NCBI GenBank assembly: GCA_036365455.1
Contig: JAWQUS010000010.1
Location: forward strand, 18,462,501 to 18,526,500
Direction: 5' to 3'
DNA length: 64,000 nucleotides
Origin: Macrosoma leucophasiata
Taxonomy: Eukaryota; Arthropoda; Insecta; Lepidoptera; Hedylidae
Every line of letters begins with the position of its first letter. Position 1 is the stretch's first letter. The notes beneath the pieces are model-generated. The model did no database searches. It was not told the DNA's origin and was given only the letters and a program-made list of their open reading frames with translations. This document shows, in pieces, positions 42,683 through 53,944 of the stretch. Made by a program: the position numbers and the translations under genes.

Positions 42683-42944
42683 ACTAGCTGTGCCCGCAAC
42701 TTCGTTCGCATGAATTTAATTTATGGTTGATGGACGAAGTCGTGGGCGCAGCCAGTATAAAAGTAACGCCTTATTACATAAGCTATCGGTCGAGCCGATC
42801 CCGAGATTAACGGGAACAAACAGACAGAGAGACAGACAAAAATTGTAAAAAATGTTGTTTTAGTATATGTACCGTGTAGTCGTAAAAAGCGGTTATTTTT
42901 ATATTACAAACATACACTCCAATTTTATTTATTTGTATAGATTG
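42683..42944. repeat. Hairpin-capped 'GGGACTTTC' family copy
   Basis: Hairpin CTAGCTGTGCCCGCAACTTC / GACGAAGTCGTGGGCGCAGC (42684-42754), then the CTATCGGTCGAGCCGATCCC, AAACAGACAGAGAGACAG and AAACATACACTCCAATTTTA body. It lacks the GGCAGATAG segment. Confidence 0.7.
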
Positions 42945-43354
42945 TAACAAGTTAGTGACCCGATAAGGTATGGGTGTTTCATCACTCCAGCCGAGTGACG
43001 TCCACTACAGGAGAGCCTTCCCCAAAGACGCTCACAGCAATGTTGTGAGTCGTTAGAGGAGAATATGTCATAATCGCCACGCTTAGCAGGCGGATGGCGA
43101 TGGGTTAAACACCCAAGCAAGGCAAATCTTAAAGAAATAAACAAGAGGAACATTATAACTGTAATATATACCTACTCCTGGAACTTGCTGTTAAATGCTT
43201 GCGCTCGGGACTACTTTATTTCGGTCAGGTGTTAACGGCTAATTTTTGCCACTGTGCCATAACAAAGCCTAAGAAAGCTTCAGAAGTGACAATGCATTGA
43301 AATCTCTTCTTTTAACTTAATGTTTATAGATTACAGTATCCACTTAACTTATGT

Positions 43355-43575
43355 CACACCGCGGACAATCCGCCAAAATTCCATACAAACGCTTAATTCG
43401 GTCTATTTTACACAGACATCAATCAGTAACGTGTATTTACACGTGCACCTGTGTGCGTAGCATGTACAAAACACCAACCGTCGCCCATAAGAGGGGAGGA
43501 GGTTGGGTGATGCGGGGAAATCTGGCGGGACGTCGAAGTGTCCATTCTATATGTGGTATTATTACATATTCTCTG
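43355..43575 (+). mobile_element. 221-bp unclassified element, copy 2
   Basis: Runs from CACACCGCGGACAATCCGCC to TTACATATTCTCTG, flanked by CTTATGT (43348-43354 and 43576-43582), a 7-bp target duplication. It is about 88% similar by eye to copy 1. It interrupts a SINE-like copy whose tail resumes at 43583 and ends in ATAACATAAAAAA. Exon 12 of the host gene starts only 66 bp downstream. Confidence 0.74.
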
Positions 43576-43641
43576 CTTATGTGAAGTTTAAACATGTGTG
43601 CCATTTTATAACATAAAAAATAACTTATTCTGTTCGTCCAG

Positions 43642-43820
43642 GCTTCACCCACCAATAGCTTCAACTGTCCGGGTGGTGTCGGTTGGCGGTTCGACTCCCG
43701 GCGCCGGCGCAAGGCTACTACAACTAGCGCCCTCTGGACAACATTTAGTCCTCGCGCCTTCCGCTGGGGACCCTCAACTGTGGCATGTCATGTCTAACTC
43801 CAGAGTCCATATGTTCAAAG
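43642..43820 (+). CDS. NWD-like gene exon 12: first WD40 blade
   Basis: 179 bp after a 14-kb intron that contains the LINE. Acceptor 'gttcgtccag' completes the split TGG (W) codon; donor is 'gtgaga'. It encodes LHPPIASTVRVVSVGGST, a Gly/Ala-rich bit, LLQLAPSGQHLVLAPSAG, then DPQLWHVMSNSRVHMFKG. 'S.G..L...S.D..L.lWd...g' spacing fits a WD repeat, with PQLWHV in the position of the usual 'IxVWD'. Exit phase 1. Confidence 0.9.
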
Positions 43821-44559
43821 GTGAGATCTTGAGAAAATTTTTACTTAAGTAGGTACGGCTGTATTTTCTGAAGACATAGGCAGAAGTAACTACTTGTTGT
43901 CCCAAGTGCAAGCTTATTACATTTAACCAATGCAACAATCCCTATATTACTCGCACATCCGGGTATTGAATTGGGATATTGACACATGAGTACCCACTAT
44001 AACTACACGCCTCAGAGGGGAAATCGTTTCAGAATTTGCACGTTCTGGGTATAAAACCAACGCGAAAAATGCACTGTTCAGCATTGCCACGTGTGCAGTC
44101 GGTGCGGGTGGAACACAGATTATCAGAATCTGTGGGATTCAACTTCTTTCTTCGGCGGGTCGTGTGGTGTAGGAAGAGAGACGGTGTAATTCTCAAATCT
44201 TGATTTTATACTTACCATGACTTATTTTGACAATAGAACTCTTTGATTTACTCTTTTTTAAATATCGGACTAAAGAGTTATGGGTAAGACTAATAGTACT
44301 CGTATATTATACCGAGAAGAAAAAAATATCACTGGAACGCGCGCCTTGCCAAGTAGTGGGCAGCCTTTTTAACTGACTTCAAATAAAAGGAGGAGGTTCT
44401 CAAGTCAACTGCATTTTTTTATATACATACCTAAACATCCAATAGGTATTATATATCCAAATAATGAAAAAATGCCAGTAATGATACACCTACATTGCAT
44501 TCGTGCGAAGGCGGTGTAGATCGCTAATATTTATAAAATAATAAAATAAAAGTTAACGA
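43821..44559 (+). other. Intron 12, start
   Basis: No exon seen. There is an inverted word pair around TCAGAATCTGTGGG (44090-44150), and a TATACATACCTAAAC run follows near 44420. Otherwise nondescript. Confidence 0.45.
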
Positions 44560-45536
44560 CATCGGATCCCAAGCTCGGTTTCAGTTTGTATTCTTTAAGG
44601 ACGAGCCCTTATCCCTAGTTAGCTGAGTCAACAAAATATTTGCCGAAATAGTGTGACGCTTGGACGCTATAATAAGATGTGCTGAACTAAACAATAGGAT
44701 AACGAAACACGATAGTTATGGGTATATATGAATCAGCAACACGCCTATAAGGACGAATCTTGGATCATTTAGATAAATGCTAATAGTAAACATTACAGTA
44801 TCAAAACACAAATTACAACATCGGACCCCCAGTTTTCATTAGTTAGCCAGTTTGAGTTTATATTCCTCGAGGCCGAGCCGTCGTCCCTAGTTAGCTGAGT
44901 CAACATAATATTTGCCGAAAAAGGGTTAAGCCCGGCGTGCGACGCTTCGCTGATAAATCTGTGCTGAACTAAGAAAATCCAAAATGCATAAGAAAAATAA
45001 TAATTTCGTAGAATATTCTCTATTTTTTTTTTTTAATTTATTTAGGACAACAAACAATTACACTCTTAAAGTAACAAGGACAATTACTCGGTACATAATT
45101 TTACAAGGAGCGTAATCAACCCCGTTGTCCACAAATTAACTATTAGGACATTTTAGGGTAGCGGTGTAAAAATACAAAATCATTTTTTTGAACAAAAAAA
45201 ATGAAAAAAAATTGTTATCCACTTTTTTAATTCAATTAGCATATATTTTGCAAGCAACATTACACATGGGATTACCAAGCTCCGGGATTAAAATGCAAAT
45301 TATGCAAAGAAAAATCCCAAAATCATGAACACTTTGGTCAGGAGAGTATACGGAATCTTAGGCGTAGCGATAGTGGCCTATTTAAAGTACATCTGCGAGG
45401 CAGGTATTACGACAACAATAAAATGAAGAGACACCGACAATTACAGGTAAGTAGACAGAAACAAGAATCGACAACACACCATTAGTAGGACGAATATCGG
45501 ATCAGCAGGTCATACAAGGCTATGAGTAAACATCCC

Positions 45537-45795
45537 CACTGGTGGTAAAGCTCCAGTGACGGAGCTCGCGGGCATAGGCACCACCGTATTACCTAATATA
45601 CTTGGCGCTAAATGGTAGCGTTCAGCACTATCGTGTTCCGGTCAGGTGGTAATGTACGGCTCTGTAATTTACGCATCTGCATTTTGACCTCTTGCCATTA
45701 TGTGTGTGGCCACTCTGGTGTCTATAGGCTGCAGTCATCACTTAACATCAATGTAAACTGCATGCTTGTTTGCCACGATTATGGCATAAAAAAAA
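45537..45795 (+). repeat. SINE-like repeat family A, internally deleted
   Basis: CACTGGTGGTAAAGCTCCAG ... GTACGGCTCTGTAATTTACG, then it skips to CATCTGCATTTTGACCTC and ends GGCATAAAAAAAAAC. Confidence 0.75.
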
Positions 45796-46072
45796 ACTAT
45801 GGAACTCTAATCTTCACACCTCCAGTTTTGATCACAAAGCCAGTTTCAGTTAGTATTCCTCGAGGTCGAGCCGTCGTCCCTAGTTACATGAGTCAACAAA
45901 ATATTTGTCGAAATGGGGTTAAGGGCGGCCACACAAAACTGCGTTGCGACGCCGCATCGCAGGCAATGCATATGTGCGAGTTCGCAGATATTTGCGATGC
46001 AATGCGAATTCGCAGTTATGTGTGGGAGCTTTATTGCGTCGATGCGATTTTGTCCGACATGTTGAAAGTATG

Positions 46073-46498
46073 AAAAACGTAACTTCACGCCTGTAATCCC
46101 CGAAGGGGTAGGCAGAGGTAAATGCATGCATTCAAGCATACATGCAAACACCCACGACTCGCCGGTTACGTTTTGGCCCATGTAACAGGCGAACCTGTTG
46201 CCATCTCCGGGCACATTACCAAACTCCGGGGTACTGGGAAACTTCCAGAAAATGGAAAAATCCCAATAGAACCAGAGATAAAGGATTTTGGCACGAGAGG
46301 TTTGTCAGAACCGGGATGTCTGGCGCTCTACACTCTCTGCCTACCCCGTTAGGGACCCGGCGTGAAGATACATACATACATACATAAAGGATTTTAAACC
46401 ATTATCTCTGATAGTCCCCGACCCGGGAATCGAACCCAGGACCCCCAGCTTAGTAGTAGTGGCCAGCTACCACTACACTACTGAGGCAGTTAATGATA
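46073..46498 (-). mobile_element. tRNA-headed SINE with perfect target duplication
   Basis: Flanked by an exact 11-bp direct repeat TTGAAAGTATG (46062-46072 and 46499-46509). The tRNA head on the minus strand is CTGCCTCAGTAGTGTAGTGG with box B GGTTCGATTCCCGG near 46425. It is inserted in a TIR-like element with GCGATGCG motifs (about 45930-46585) and itself carries a nested LINE tail at 46290-46383. Confidence 0.85.
46290..46383 (+). mobile_element. 94-bp LINE 3'-end insertion nested in the SINE
   Basis: Flanked by an exact 12-bp duplication ATAAAGGATTTT (46278-46289, 46384-46395). Its sequence GAGGTTTGTCAGAACCGGGA through CCCCGTTAGGGACCCGGCGT and a (CATA)n tail equals the end of the LINE insertion at 16832-17166. 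It is a severely 5'-truncated target-primed insertion. Confidence 0.85.
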
Positions 46499-47308
46499 TT
46501 GAAAGTATGGCTATCTGAATCGCATCGCAGCAATTCGCATCGCAAGTTTCTGCGATGCGGCAACGCATTTTACATCTAATTAGCTAGTTATCGTTTTGTA
46601 GTAGGTACTATGTGCCTTTTAACATAATCTGATATTCCCAAGCTCCAAGTATGGCCTTCTTTTAAAAAAGTCAGCAACACTTCTAATCAGTAATTTACCA
46701 TTGACATGACCAAAAGTTACGTTATTTCAAGAAAAAATGGCATTACTCTTAAAAAATATACATATCATTAAATAATATTATGTCAAAAAAACATGGACTC
46801 CCCAGATGTCGTTAGTTAGCCGGTTTTTGTTTGCAATCCTCAAGGTCGAACTTTCGTCCCTAGTTAGTTGAGTCAACAAAATATTCACCGAAAAAGGGTT
46901 AAGCCCGGCTCGCGACGCTTAGCCGCGATGACACGTACTTCTGAGTACTGCTGAGCTACACAAAACTAACAATACGCAAGAAAAATAATTAGACGTCGGG
47001 CACATAATCGTGACCCTAAAGAACTACTGTAAATCTTCCACAGTGGAAAAATACAAACATGACCTAATTACCGATCTCCTGGGAATGGATCTGAGATCTC
47101 GAGCGTAGTACTTGTGGTAAGTACGAGGCTCCCCTTGAGGCAATCATTAGCATTAAGTACCTCTTTTATTGGAAACTCATTTAGAAGCAAAGGGACTCCG
47201 ATAATAGTAAAAATACATTAAACCGTAACACAAATTACAACATCGCACCCTTAGTTTTCATTAGCCAGTTTCAGTTTGCATTCCTCAAGGTCGAGCTTTC
47301 ATACCTAG

Positions 47309-47452
47309 TGACGCCCCGTTTACACGGATCCGACAAACGGATCTTAAAACCGGATACTCGTGTGAACTCTAGCATTGAAATACTGTTGCCACTGATCCGG
47401 ATCCGACAAAAAAACTGACAGAGTAAGATGCGACTCCGTGTGAACGGAGCAT
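47309..47452. mobile_element. 144-bp TIR element splitting an array unit
   Basis: Left end TGACGCCCCGTTTACACGGA; right end TCCGTGTGAACGGAGCAT, inverted with a few mismatches. GATCCG words repeat inside (CGGATCCGACAAACGGATC). The array motif CCTAGT|TAGCTGAG is interrupted exactly here. Confidence 0.68.
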
Positions 47453-47469
47453 TAGCTGAGTCAACAAAA

Positions 47470-47927
47470 GGAGATGTTGCAAGAATGTATGGGATCTCCG
47501 GCCATGTATTGTATACAATATCATTAACAGGCAAAATCAATATAAAAACGTTTTTTTACTGCATATTTTCACTTATTTAGCTTTGTTTGCAGTTACAAAA
47601 CATTATTTGCAGTTAGAATTGCAACTCAAAACCAACATGGCGAATATGGCGGGCGATGTCATTTTGACATTTTCATTTTTTATTTTGTTTTTTTGATTTT
47701 ATAGTACTTGGAGAAAAAGTAATATTTTTTAAATACTATTGAAATCGGTCGGCTGTATCGCCGCCACGTTGAACATGGTTGAAAATGATAAAATCGTTTG
47801 AATTAAATGTGGTGGTAACTCTAAAATATATTCTTGATTAAATTAATTGTATTTTTTTAGGATTCTTCTGTAATTTACCCATTTTTTGAGGACATGTACG
47901 AACCAGGGCCGAGCTCGCAACATCTCC
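47470..47927. mobile_element. 458-bp TIR element splitting the same array unit
   Basis: Begins GGAGATGTTGCAAG and ends CTCGCAACATCTCC, an 11-bp exact inverted end extended imperfectly. It lies between CAACAAAA and TTTGTCGAAA of the array unit. The interior is AT-rich and noncoding. Confidence 0.7.
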
Positions 47928-48222
47928 TTTGTCGAAAATGGGTAAGTTAAGCCAGGCCTGCGTTTGGACACGATAATAAGTTGCTGAGATAAACAAATTT
48001 AGAATCCTATATTTGTATAAAACCAGTGCGCTATCGGTTGTAAGCCGATGAACGTTGTTGGAATTCGGATTAGTTTATTGGCTCACGATTCAACAATTAT
48101 TTGAATACGAGTATTTTTTTTTAGGAAATTGCATTAAAGGTACATTGTAACAAGAATCATCACAATTGATTGTGATTCTACTATATAATATGTATGATGG
48201 TTGATGGCGTCGGGATATGATA

Positions 48223-48779
48223 TAGAGCAACACGGGCCACCAGCCGCGGCGGACCGGAGGGGAGTAGCCATGCAGCCTATTGTTCTTCTGTTAAAGTACG
48301 AGCACAAGTGATCCTAAGCCTGTCGCCGAGATGTTAAATGTGTGCGTATAATTGTCTATGTATTTTGTTAAAGTCAAGGTGTGAGTTCGATAGTAATAGA
48401 CAATTTTTGTCGTGTTTGTGTGTGTGTGTGTCAGACAAAAAGAAAATGATACTGTTCCATACATTTCTGGGCCCAGGTGTTAGCACAAAATTATGTCATT
48501 TTCAAATGACTATAAAATAAATCATTTGAAATTCGAGCATTTTTTGAATTGCCAGTAATTGAAGTATACATATATGATCAAGTAAAAGTTAGGTAAGATT
48601 GCTAATTGTTAACTATGTTACAAAATGTAGGTACTGTGTAATGGGTTAACCAGTAACGTTTTTGCAGACCCAAAATTATCCGTCTCCTTTCTCCCCGCAA
48701 AAGAAAAAAGACAGTTTTGCATCGGTAATAAACTTCATGGCTACTCCCCTTCAGTCGGCTGGTAGCCCGTGTTGCTCTA
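48223..48779. mobile_element. hAT-like TIR element, opposite orientation
   Basis: Full inverted ends TAGAGCAACACGGGC and GCCCGTGTTGCTCTA. The left part is the reverse complement of the right half of the 13.7-kb copy (same TGTGTGTGTG tract and GTCGCCGAGATGTTAAA). It is longer in the middle and has no convincing 8-bp target duplication. Confidence 0.68.
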
Positions 48780-49439
48780 TGGGACATGACAACCCCACGG
48801 GCCATTAGTTAAGGTAAATTTCTCCGCTAGTAGTGTAAATGCAATAACGCGGAATGGGCAACGTCGTCCTACGGTCACACATGCACATGCATGTTACGGA
48901 AAATTTGATAAATAATTACTAAATTAGTTAGAGAGTTGACTAAGAAATAATTGTTCTTTGGAACTGCTTAGCATTTCGAATATATTCGGTAAATGAAATC
49001 ACGAATAAATATAATTTATGTGTAATTATGTACCTACGTTATTCGTACATCCAATTGAGCACATTTCCTCTTTCTTCTCTTCAAACAAATATTTTCATTT
49101 ATTTATTATAAATACATTTAATGTATCTGTATCAAGTATAACGCTACCGGTTGTTAACCGATTATCGTTATTGGAATTCAAATCAATGGTGTGGCTCACC
49201 GTTCCAACAATAATTGGAATACGGGCACGAGAGTGTACGCAATCGTACACACCTGTCACTGTAACGGGAATCATCACAGTTGATTACGGTTCACTGATAT
49301 ATGGGATTTGATGAAATAATTGGAGTGGATGTTACATTTTTATTCAGAAATCGGAGCGAGAAGTATAAAAATTTGTAAATTGTACCTATAGAACTATTGT
49401 TACATTAGTTACATATTACAATCATCACATTTATTAGTT

Positions 49440-49563
49440 ACAATTGTATGTTTGTATATTCACGCCAGGATCCTAACGGGGCAGGCAGAGAGTGTGGCGC
49501 GATATCCCGGTCCTGACACACCTCCCGTGCCTCATATACCTTCATCATTCTCTTCATACATAC
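49440..49563 (-). mobile_element. LINE 3'-end fragment
   Basis: On the minus strand it reads CMKRMMKVYEAREVCQDRD, then a shifted tail, ending GGCGTGAATATACAAACATA. It is the same family as 16832-17166 and 46290-46383. The last codons are disrupted relative to 16832-17166 by small indels. Confidence 0.75.
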
Positions 49564-49764
49564 TACGAGTATATTGGTGATATTGTCAAAATATCTTTGA
49601 TATTTGTATTCTAATAATTCTTCTATCGGACTTCTTAGCGTTTTGTTACCAGAGTGAATATGTTCGGTAAATGAAATCGGGACTAAATAGAAGTCATTTA
49701 TAAATCCAAATGTTTTCATTCAGACCGAAACGCAAATTATACATATTATTACGAACGCTAATGT

Positions 49765-50022
49765 TGATTATCTATATATAAAAAAATCAATTGCTGTTCG
49801 TTAGTCTCGCTAAAACTCGAGAACGGCGGGACCGATTTGGCTAACTTTGGTTTTGGATGATTTTTGGAAGTCCAGGAAAGGTTCAAAAGGTAAGAAAATA
49901 TGAAGAAATTGAAGGGTAACATTAAAAAACACAATTTCATTTTTCCATACCTACAAATAGTCCCGTATCAAACCTTGAAACACATTATTTAATTGTGAGG
50001 CAATACGAAGTTTGCCGTATTT
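49765..50022 (-). repeat. 'TGACCCGGCAAACTTCGTATT' family, copy 3
   Basis: Antisense; GTCTCGCTAAAACTCGAGAA to GGCAATACGAAGTTTGCCGT. It lacks the terminal GGTCAGCT. Confidence 0.75.
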
Positions 50023-51496
50023 TAATAAAACTGTATCAAGTATTACTACCGGTTGTTAAGCTATTGTAGTTATTGATATTGATATATATAAAGATACACA
50101 TCCAACATGTAAATACCTATTTTAAATTTCATAAACTTGGGATAAGATACCTTTATACTTATTAAACTCTCAGCAAAATTCATAGTAACAAAATCACTAA
50201 TATCTTATCATCGTCAGATTCAATATCTGCTAAGGTAAACAATTTACCGAGGCGAGGCGTAAATATACGTAATTAAATTAATCAAGACGACGTTTAATTT
50301 ACCAACCCTTTGTTCTGGGCTAAACGAAGAGTTTCATGTTAAATATTTTGCACCCCCTTAGACATTTGATACTTAACGGTTAAGTTTCAGGTGTATTTGA
50401 TTAGATTACGTTGTTATTGTACTCGTAAGTTGACTACAAGTAATAAAATACGTTTAATGAAACATCTGAAGGATCTTATTCAAACATGTTCCATAATTAA
50501 ATTACTTATATTTTGGTATCGCGAATTCCGAGAACTGTTTTATAATTCTCCGCAGTTATTATTGTTAAAATTGTTGTGAGTTTGTTGAGTTATAATATAG
50601 ATAATAACTTCTCAGGATACGTAACGAATGATAATAGAACGAATTTAATCTTGAAAAATCTATCTTTTTTTTTTTAATCGACTCCTAATTATAGACGGTG
50701 GTGGGACGTGTTAATAGTCCACACCAAGGCGGATTATAAATCCTAAGTATAGTATAATCACCTTCAAAACTTCGGCACCAGATCACCTATCCCTCCGGAT
50801 CAAACACCCCAATAACTAACGTGCAAGCCACTCACCAAATTGGAGACTGTACCGAGGTACCGCAGATCAGGTTATTGTTCTTGACGACACACGTAGTCAG
50901 GTTTGGTGTTCCTTACTTCTCGACGCCGGCGTCTTCTTCGACCATAAATTGATCTCCACCAGCTTATTCGGAGGGTCCGATAACTCCGGAATCAGGTAAA
51001 CGGGCATAAAATTCAGTGCAAATTCACAGATTTTTAATTAATGTAAAATCGTGTGTTCACATTTGATAAAGTAAGAGAGCAATGAAAAAATCGTTTTTTG
51101 TTTATCATAATTCGATAATTTAAAATAAACTTTTTTCTTTTTAAATATTCGGCCAGTCATGGTCGCGCTAATTCTCATTAGGCCAAGTGAAAACTCTTTG
51201 GACGCCCGGCAAATCAAATTAGTGCTAGCGATACACATCAGTCATTAAATATCTAATCCAGAGGGGCAAAATAATGAAGTACCAAAATTAAGAGGCTTCA
51301 CCAGACGGCTCGTCTTGAATAGGCACTAGTTTACTTCATCCGGTAATCGGAGAGCGCAGAGGGGGTGCTATCAGCCTAAATAAATTTAGAGCAACTGCCT
51401 ATGGGAGACCCTTGCAGAACTAAACTTAGGACGTTGCGTAGGGACACATATGACATATGTGATTAGGGGCGGTGCAACTTTTGCTCCAGTCTAAGT
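50023..51496 (+). other. Intron 12 segment
   Basis: AT-rich to about 50645, then a GC-richer block 50690-51000 (GACGGTGGTGGGACGTGTTA, CTATCCCTCCGGATCAAACA, TTCTCGACGCCGGCGTCTTC). That block looks like a LINE 3' end or decayed repeat but has no second copy in the window. No exon seen. Confidence 0.45.
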
Positions 51497-51794
51497 TTTA
51501 CTGGTGGTAGAGCTCCAGTGACGAAGCTCGCGGGCGTAGGCACCACCGCATTACCTAATATACTTGCCGCTAAATGGTAGTGTTCAGCACTGTCGTGCTC
51601 CGGTCTTGTAGTAATGTACGGCCCTGTAATTTCCGGCACAGAGGCACCTGAGGCATAACACCTTAGGCCTCAGGAGTGGTAACGCATCTGCATTTCGACC
51701 TTGGTCTTAGTGTAGGTGTCTATAGGCTGCAGTCATCACTTAACATCAATGTGAACTGCATGCTTGTTTGCCACTTCCATTACATATAAAAAAA
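51497..51794 (+). repeat. SINE-like repeat family A, full copy
   Basis: TTTACTGGTGGTAGAGCTCC ... CCTGAGGCATAACACCTTAG ... CTTCCATTACATATAAAAAA, with a short GAGGCACCT duplication. It is the most complete representative with 40650-40943. The ORF at 51736-51945 only crosses its end. Confidence 0.82.
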
Positions 51795-51799
51795 TAATC

Positions 51800-53671
51800 G
51801 GTTGGTGGAAACCGGAACCAACCACGCGGGACTGGAGGCAGGCGCGGCGCGGAACGCAGCGGTGCTTTTTTCGGTTGTGTTGGTATGTTTCTGGAGTATT
51901 CTGTGTATACATTGCGGCGATTGCCATCGTGGTCTGTGGTCTCATCGTCCGGGTCTTTCGGACGTGCCTTGGACGTCTACTTTTGGCGCGATCAAATGAA
52001 TGAATGAATTTAGATCGCGGCCGCTCTGATAAGCGGGTTGGGATGGTGACTCGCGATGCCCAAATATATATTTGACGCTCTTATCATAAACTGCCGGATG
52101 GTAGGAAAGTTACCGTTGATAAGGAGATTTTTATTAGGTTTTGACTAAAAAATTTGGTTGAAAAATCTCAAAAAGTGTCAGTTTGTCTGATTTTTTTTTT
52201 AGATGGAGTTTCTACAAATCTTCGATTATTTATTTGTTTAACTCATTAAGCATGAACTTATAAAACCATAATTTATAAAAAAAAAATTACCTGTAAAGAA
52301 ATTTATGTCATTAATTTATCCCAATTTTTTATGACTGACTCACTCCTCAATAACCTAACCCACTTCTTGATGACAATATTAAATTATTAATTTAAATATT
52401 AAACAATTAAGTAAAATTTTAATTCGATTAAAAATTAATTTATTTTTACGATTTAATAAATTGTATTATATAGTAGATTATTGATAAAAAAATATATTTT
52501 AAAACACTTACTTGACATTTTGTCTAAGGTTATGCAATAATAATAAATAACTATAATAAAAAGGACAAATCCTGAAAATTGTCGTAAATTTTGCAAGTTT
52601 GGTCACAGATTAGATAAAACATAGTTCGTGTTTGGTGAAATTTACATTATAGGTACCTTATAAGAACAGATTTGATAAATGATAATATATTTTTTAGAAA
52701 AGTAAAACCCGAGCTCTATTTCGCTCTATAGCCAAGTTTTGTGTTATGTTCCAAAGAGGATGTAAAATTTTCGAAAATTTACATAATTATATGTTTTTTT
52801 TAACAACAGAGAGTCGGACACTGGAGATCTTTTAAGGGTTCTAATTTTCTCTTTAAGGTGGGGAACTCTATCAATATAACGTATCTGGTAAATCATGGGT
52901 CTTTGAACGCACGCAAGGATATACCTAATATACCCCTTCGTTTAAAATAGACGTGAACTTACTTTACTTTAAACCCTTTCCCGTGACCCAGTCATTATTG
53001 AGTAAATTTTTCACATAGCTTCTATCATACCATTAGGAAAAAATAGGCGTTCTTATAATATTATCTAGTCACGCGACGCATACATAAAAAATAACATCGG
53101 ACCATTAATTATGGGCGTCAATATTAAAATGACTCAGCTGAAGCTACAACTGGGAATCATATTAAAATTAAGTGTAGTAATTCTGAGTGGCGATGATAAA
53201 AATATTTTTGTATTTCATGAAAATAGTTATGTGGTCAATACTGATACAGAATATTTCACATTTGAATGCACAAGTTTAATCACTATGTACATTTTTTGAG
53301 TAAACTAGATAAGAATTTACTGTTATTGTAAAACAAAAATGTTAGATACTATATTATAAATGATACTAAAAATATTGAATAAGCAATGCGTACAGTCAAG
53401 TTCTTATTGCTGACAACGATGTCTTCTTAATTAACAGAATTATCATACAAGCTAAGCACGATTTTAAATGATCATAACAAAACTTGGGAATAGAAAAAAC
53501 GGCTGTACTTCTCAGAGAGACTATATAGTAATATGAAATGCAGGCATCCATGATTCGTCAATTATATTCTTTGAATTAAGAAATAATAGAAAGCTAGCCC
53601 ACTGACTCGAATGGGGCACATAATCTTCACAGTGTAGCATTTCCAAATTTCTAGATGATATACAGTACCCG
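51800..53671 (+). other. Intron 12 segment, AT-rich
   Basis: After a GC-rich patch (51800-52080) the DNA is strongly AT-rich and apparently unique. No exon, RNA gene or repeated unit recognised. Confidence 0.45.
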
Positions 53672-53927
53672 ATAAGAAATATTCGAATTAATGGAGCTTA
53701 CGAAAGAGACAATCGGCTAGTTTCGACTTCATAGAGCATTATCTCTGCTGCATACTGCCTTACTAAGCAGTGATAGTACGGTATTGGTCAAAGCTTGATT
53801 AAAATGCTTTAATGTCGATAGCAGTCACATAGATAAGGTGCGAAAGAGATAAACTCTCTACACAGCCGAAATAAGCCGAAGTTTCCTTCCTAATGTCGAT
53901 GTGCAATATTTCTTGTTGTATACTGTA
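53672..53927. mobile_element. AATATTGCACATCGA TIR family, copy 2
   Basis: Left end decayed (GATAAGAAATATTCGAA), right end GTCGATGTGCAATATTTCTT. The interior TACGAAAGAGACAATCGGCT matches copy 3. It lies directly beside the foldback at 53945-54170. Confidence 0.65.
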
Positions 53928-53944
53928 CCTAACTCACTCCGGAA

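Larger units (their letters stand above)
45930..46585. mobile_element. TIR-like element with GCGATGCG motifs, interrupted by a SINE
   Basis: Left end ACAAAACTGCGTTGCGACGC with CGCATCGCAG. The right end read backwards is GTAAAATGCGTTGCCGCATC, giving imperfect inverted ends. The two halves (to 46072 and from 46499) are separated by the SINE. The interior is made of repeated TGCGATGC/GAATTCGCA words. It is itself inserted into the spaced GAGTCAACA repeat. Confidence 0.6.
44560..47995 (+). repeat. Spaced repeat array (TAGTTAGCTGAGTCAACA units)
   Basis: At least five copies share CCAGTTT..AGTTT..ATTCCT, then GTCGTCCCTAGTTAGCTGAG, TCAACAAAATATTTGCCGAA and GGGTTAAGCCCGGC. They lie near 44570-44700, 44822-44985, 45830-45930, 46800-46985, and a split copy at 47240-47308 / 47453-47469 / 47928-47995. 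Between units are other repeats and insertions. It reads as an old tandem array broken up by later elements. No coding function is seen. Confidence 0.7.

Noticed and set aside
40955..43575. One 2.6-kb transposon with 221-bp terminal inverted repeats
   Set aside because: Each 221-bp arm has its own pair of 7-bp flanks and its own interrupted host repeat, so two separate insertions are simpler.
45612..46387. Several ORFs on both strands
   Set aside because: They cross family A, the GCGATGCG element and the SINE. No consistent protein family.
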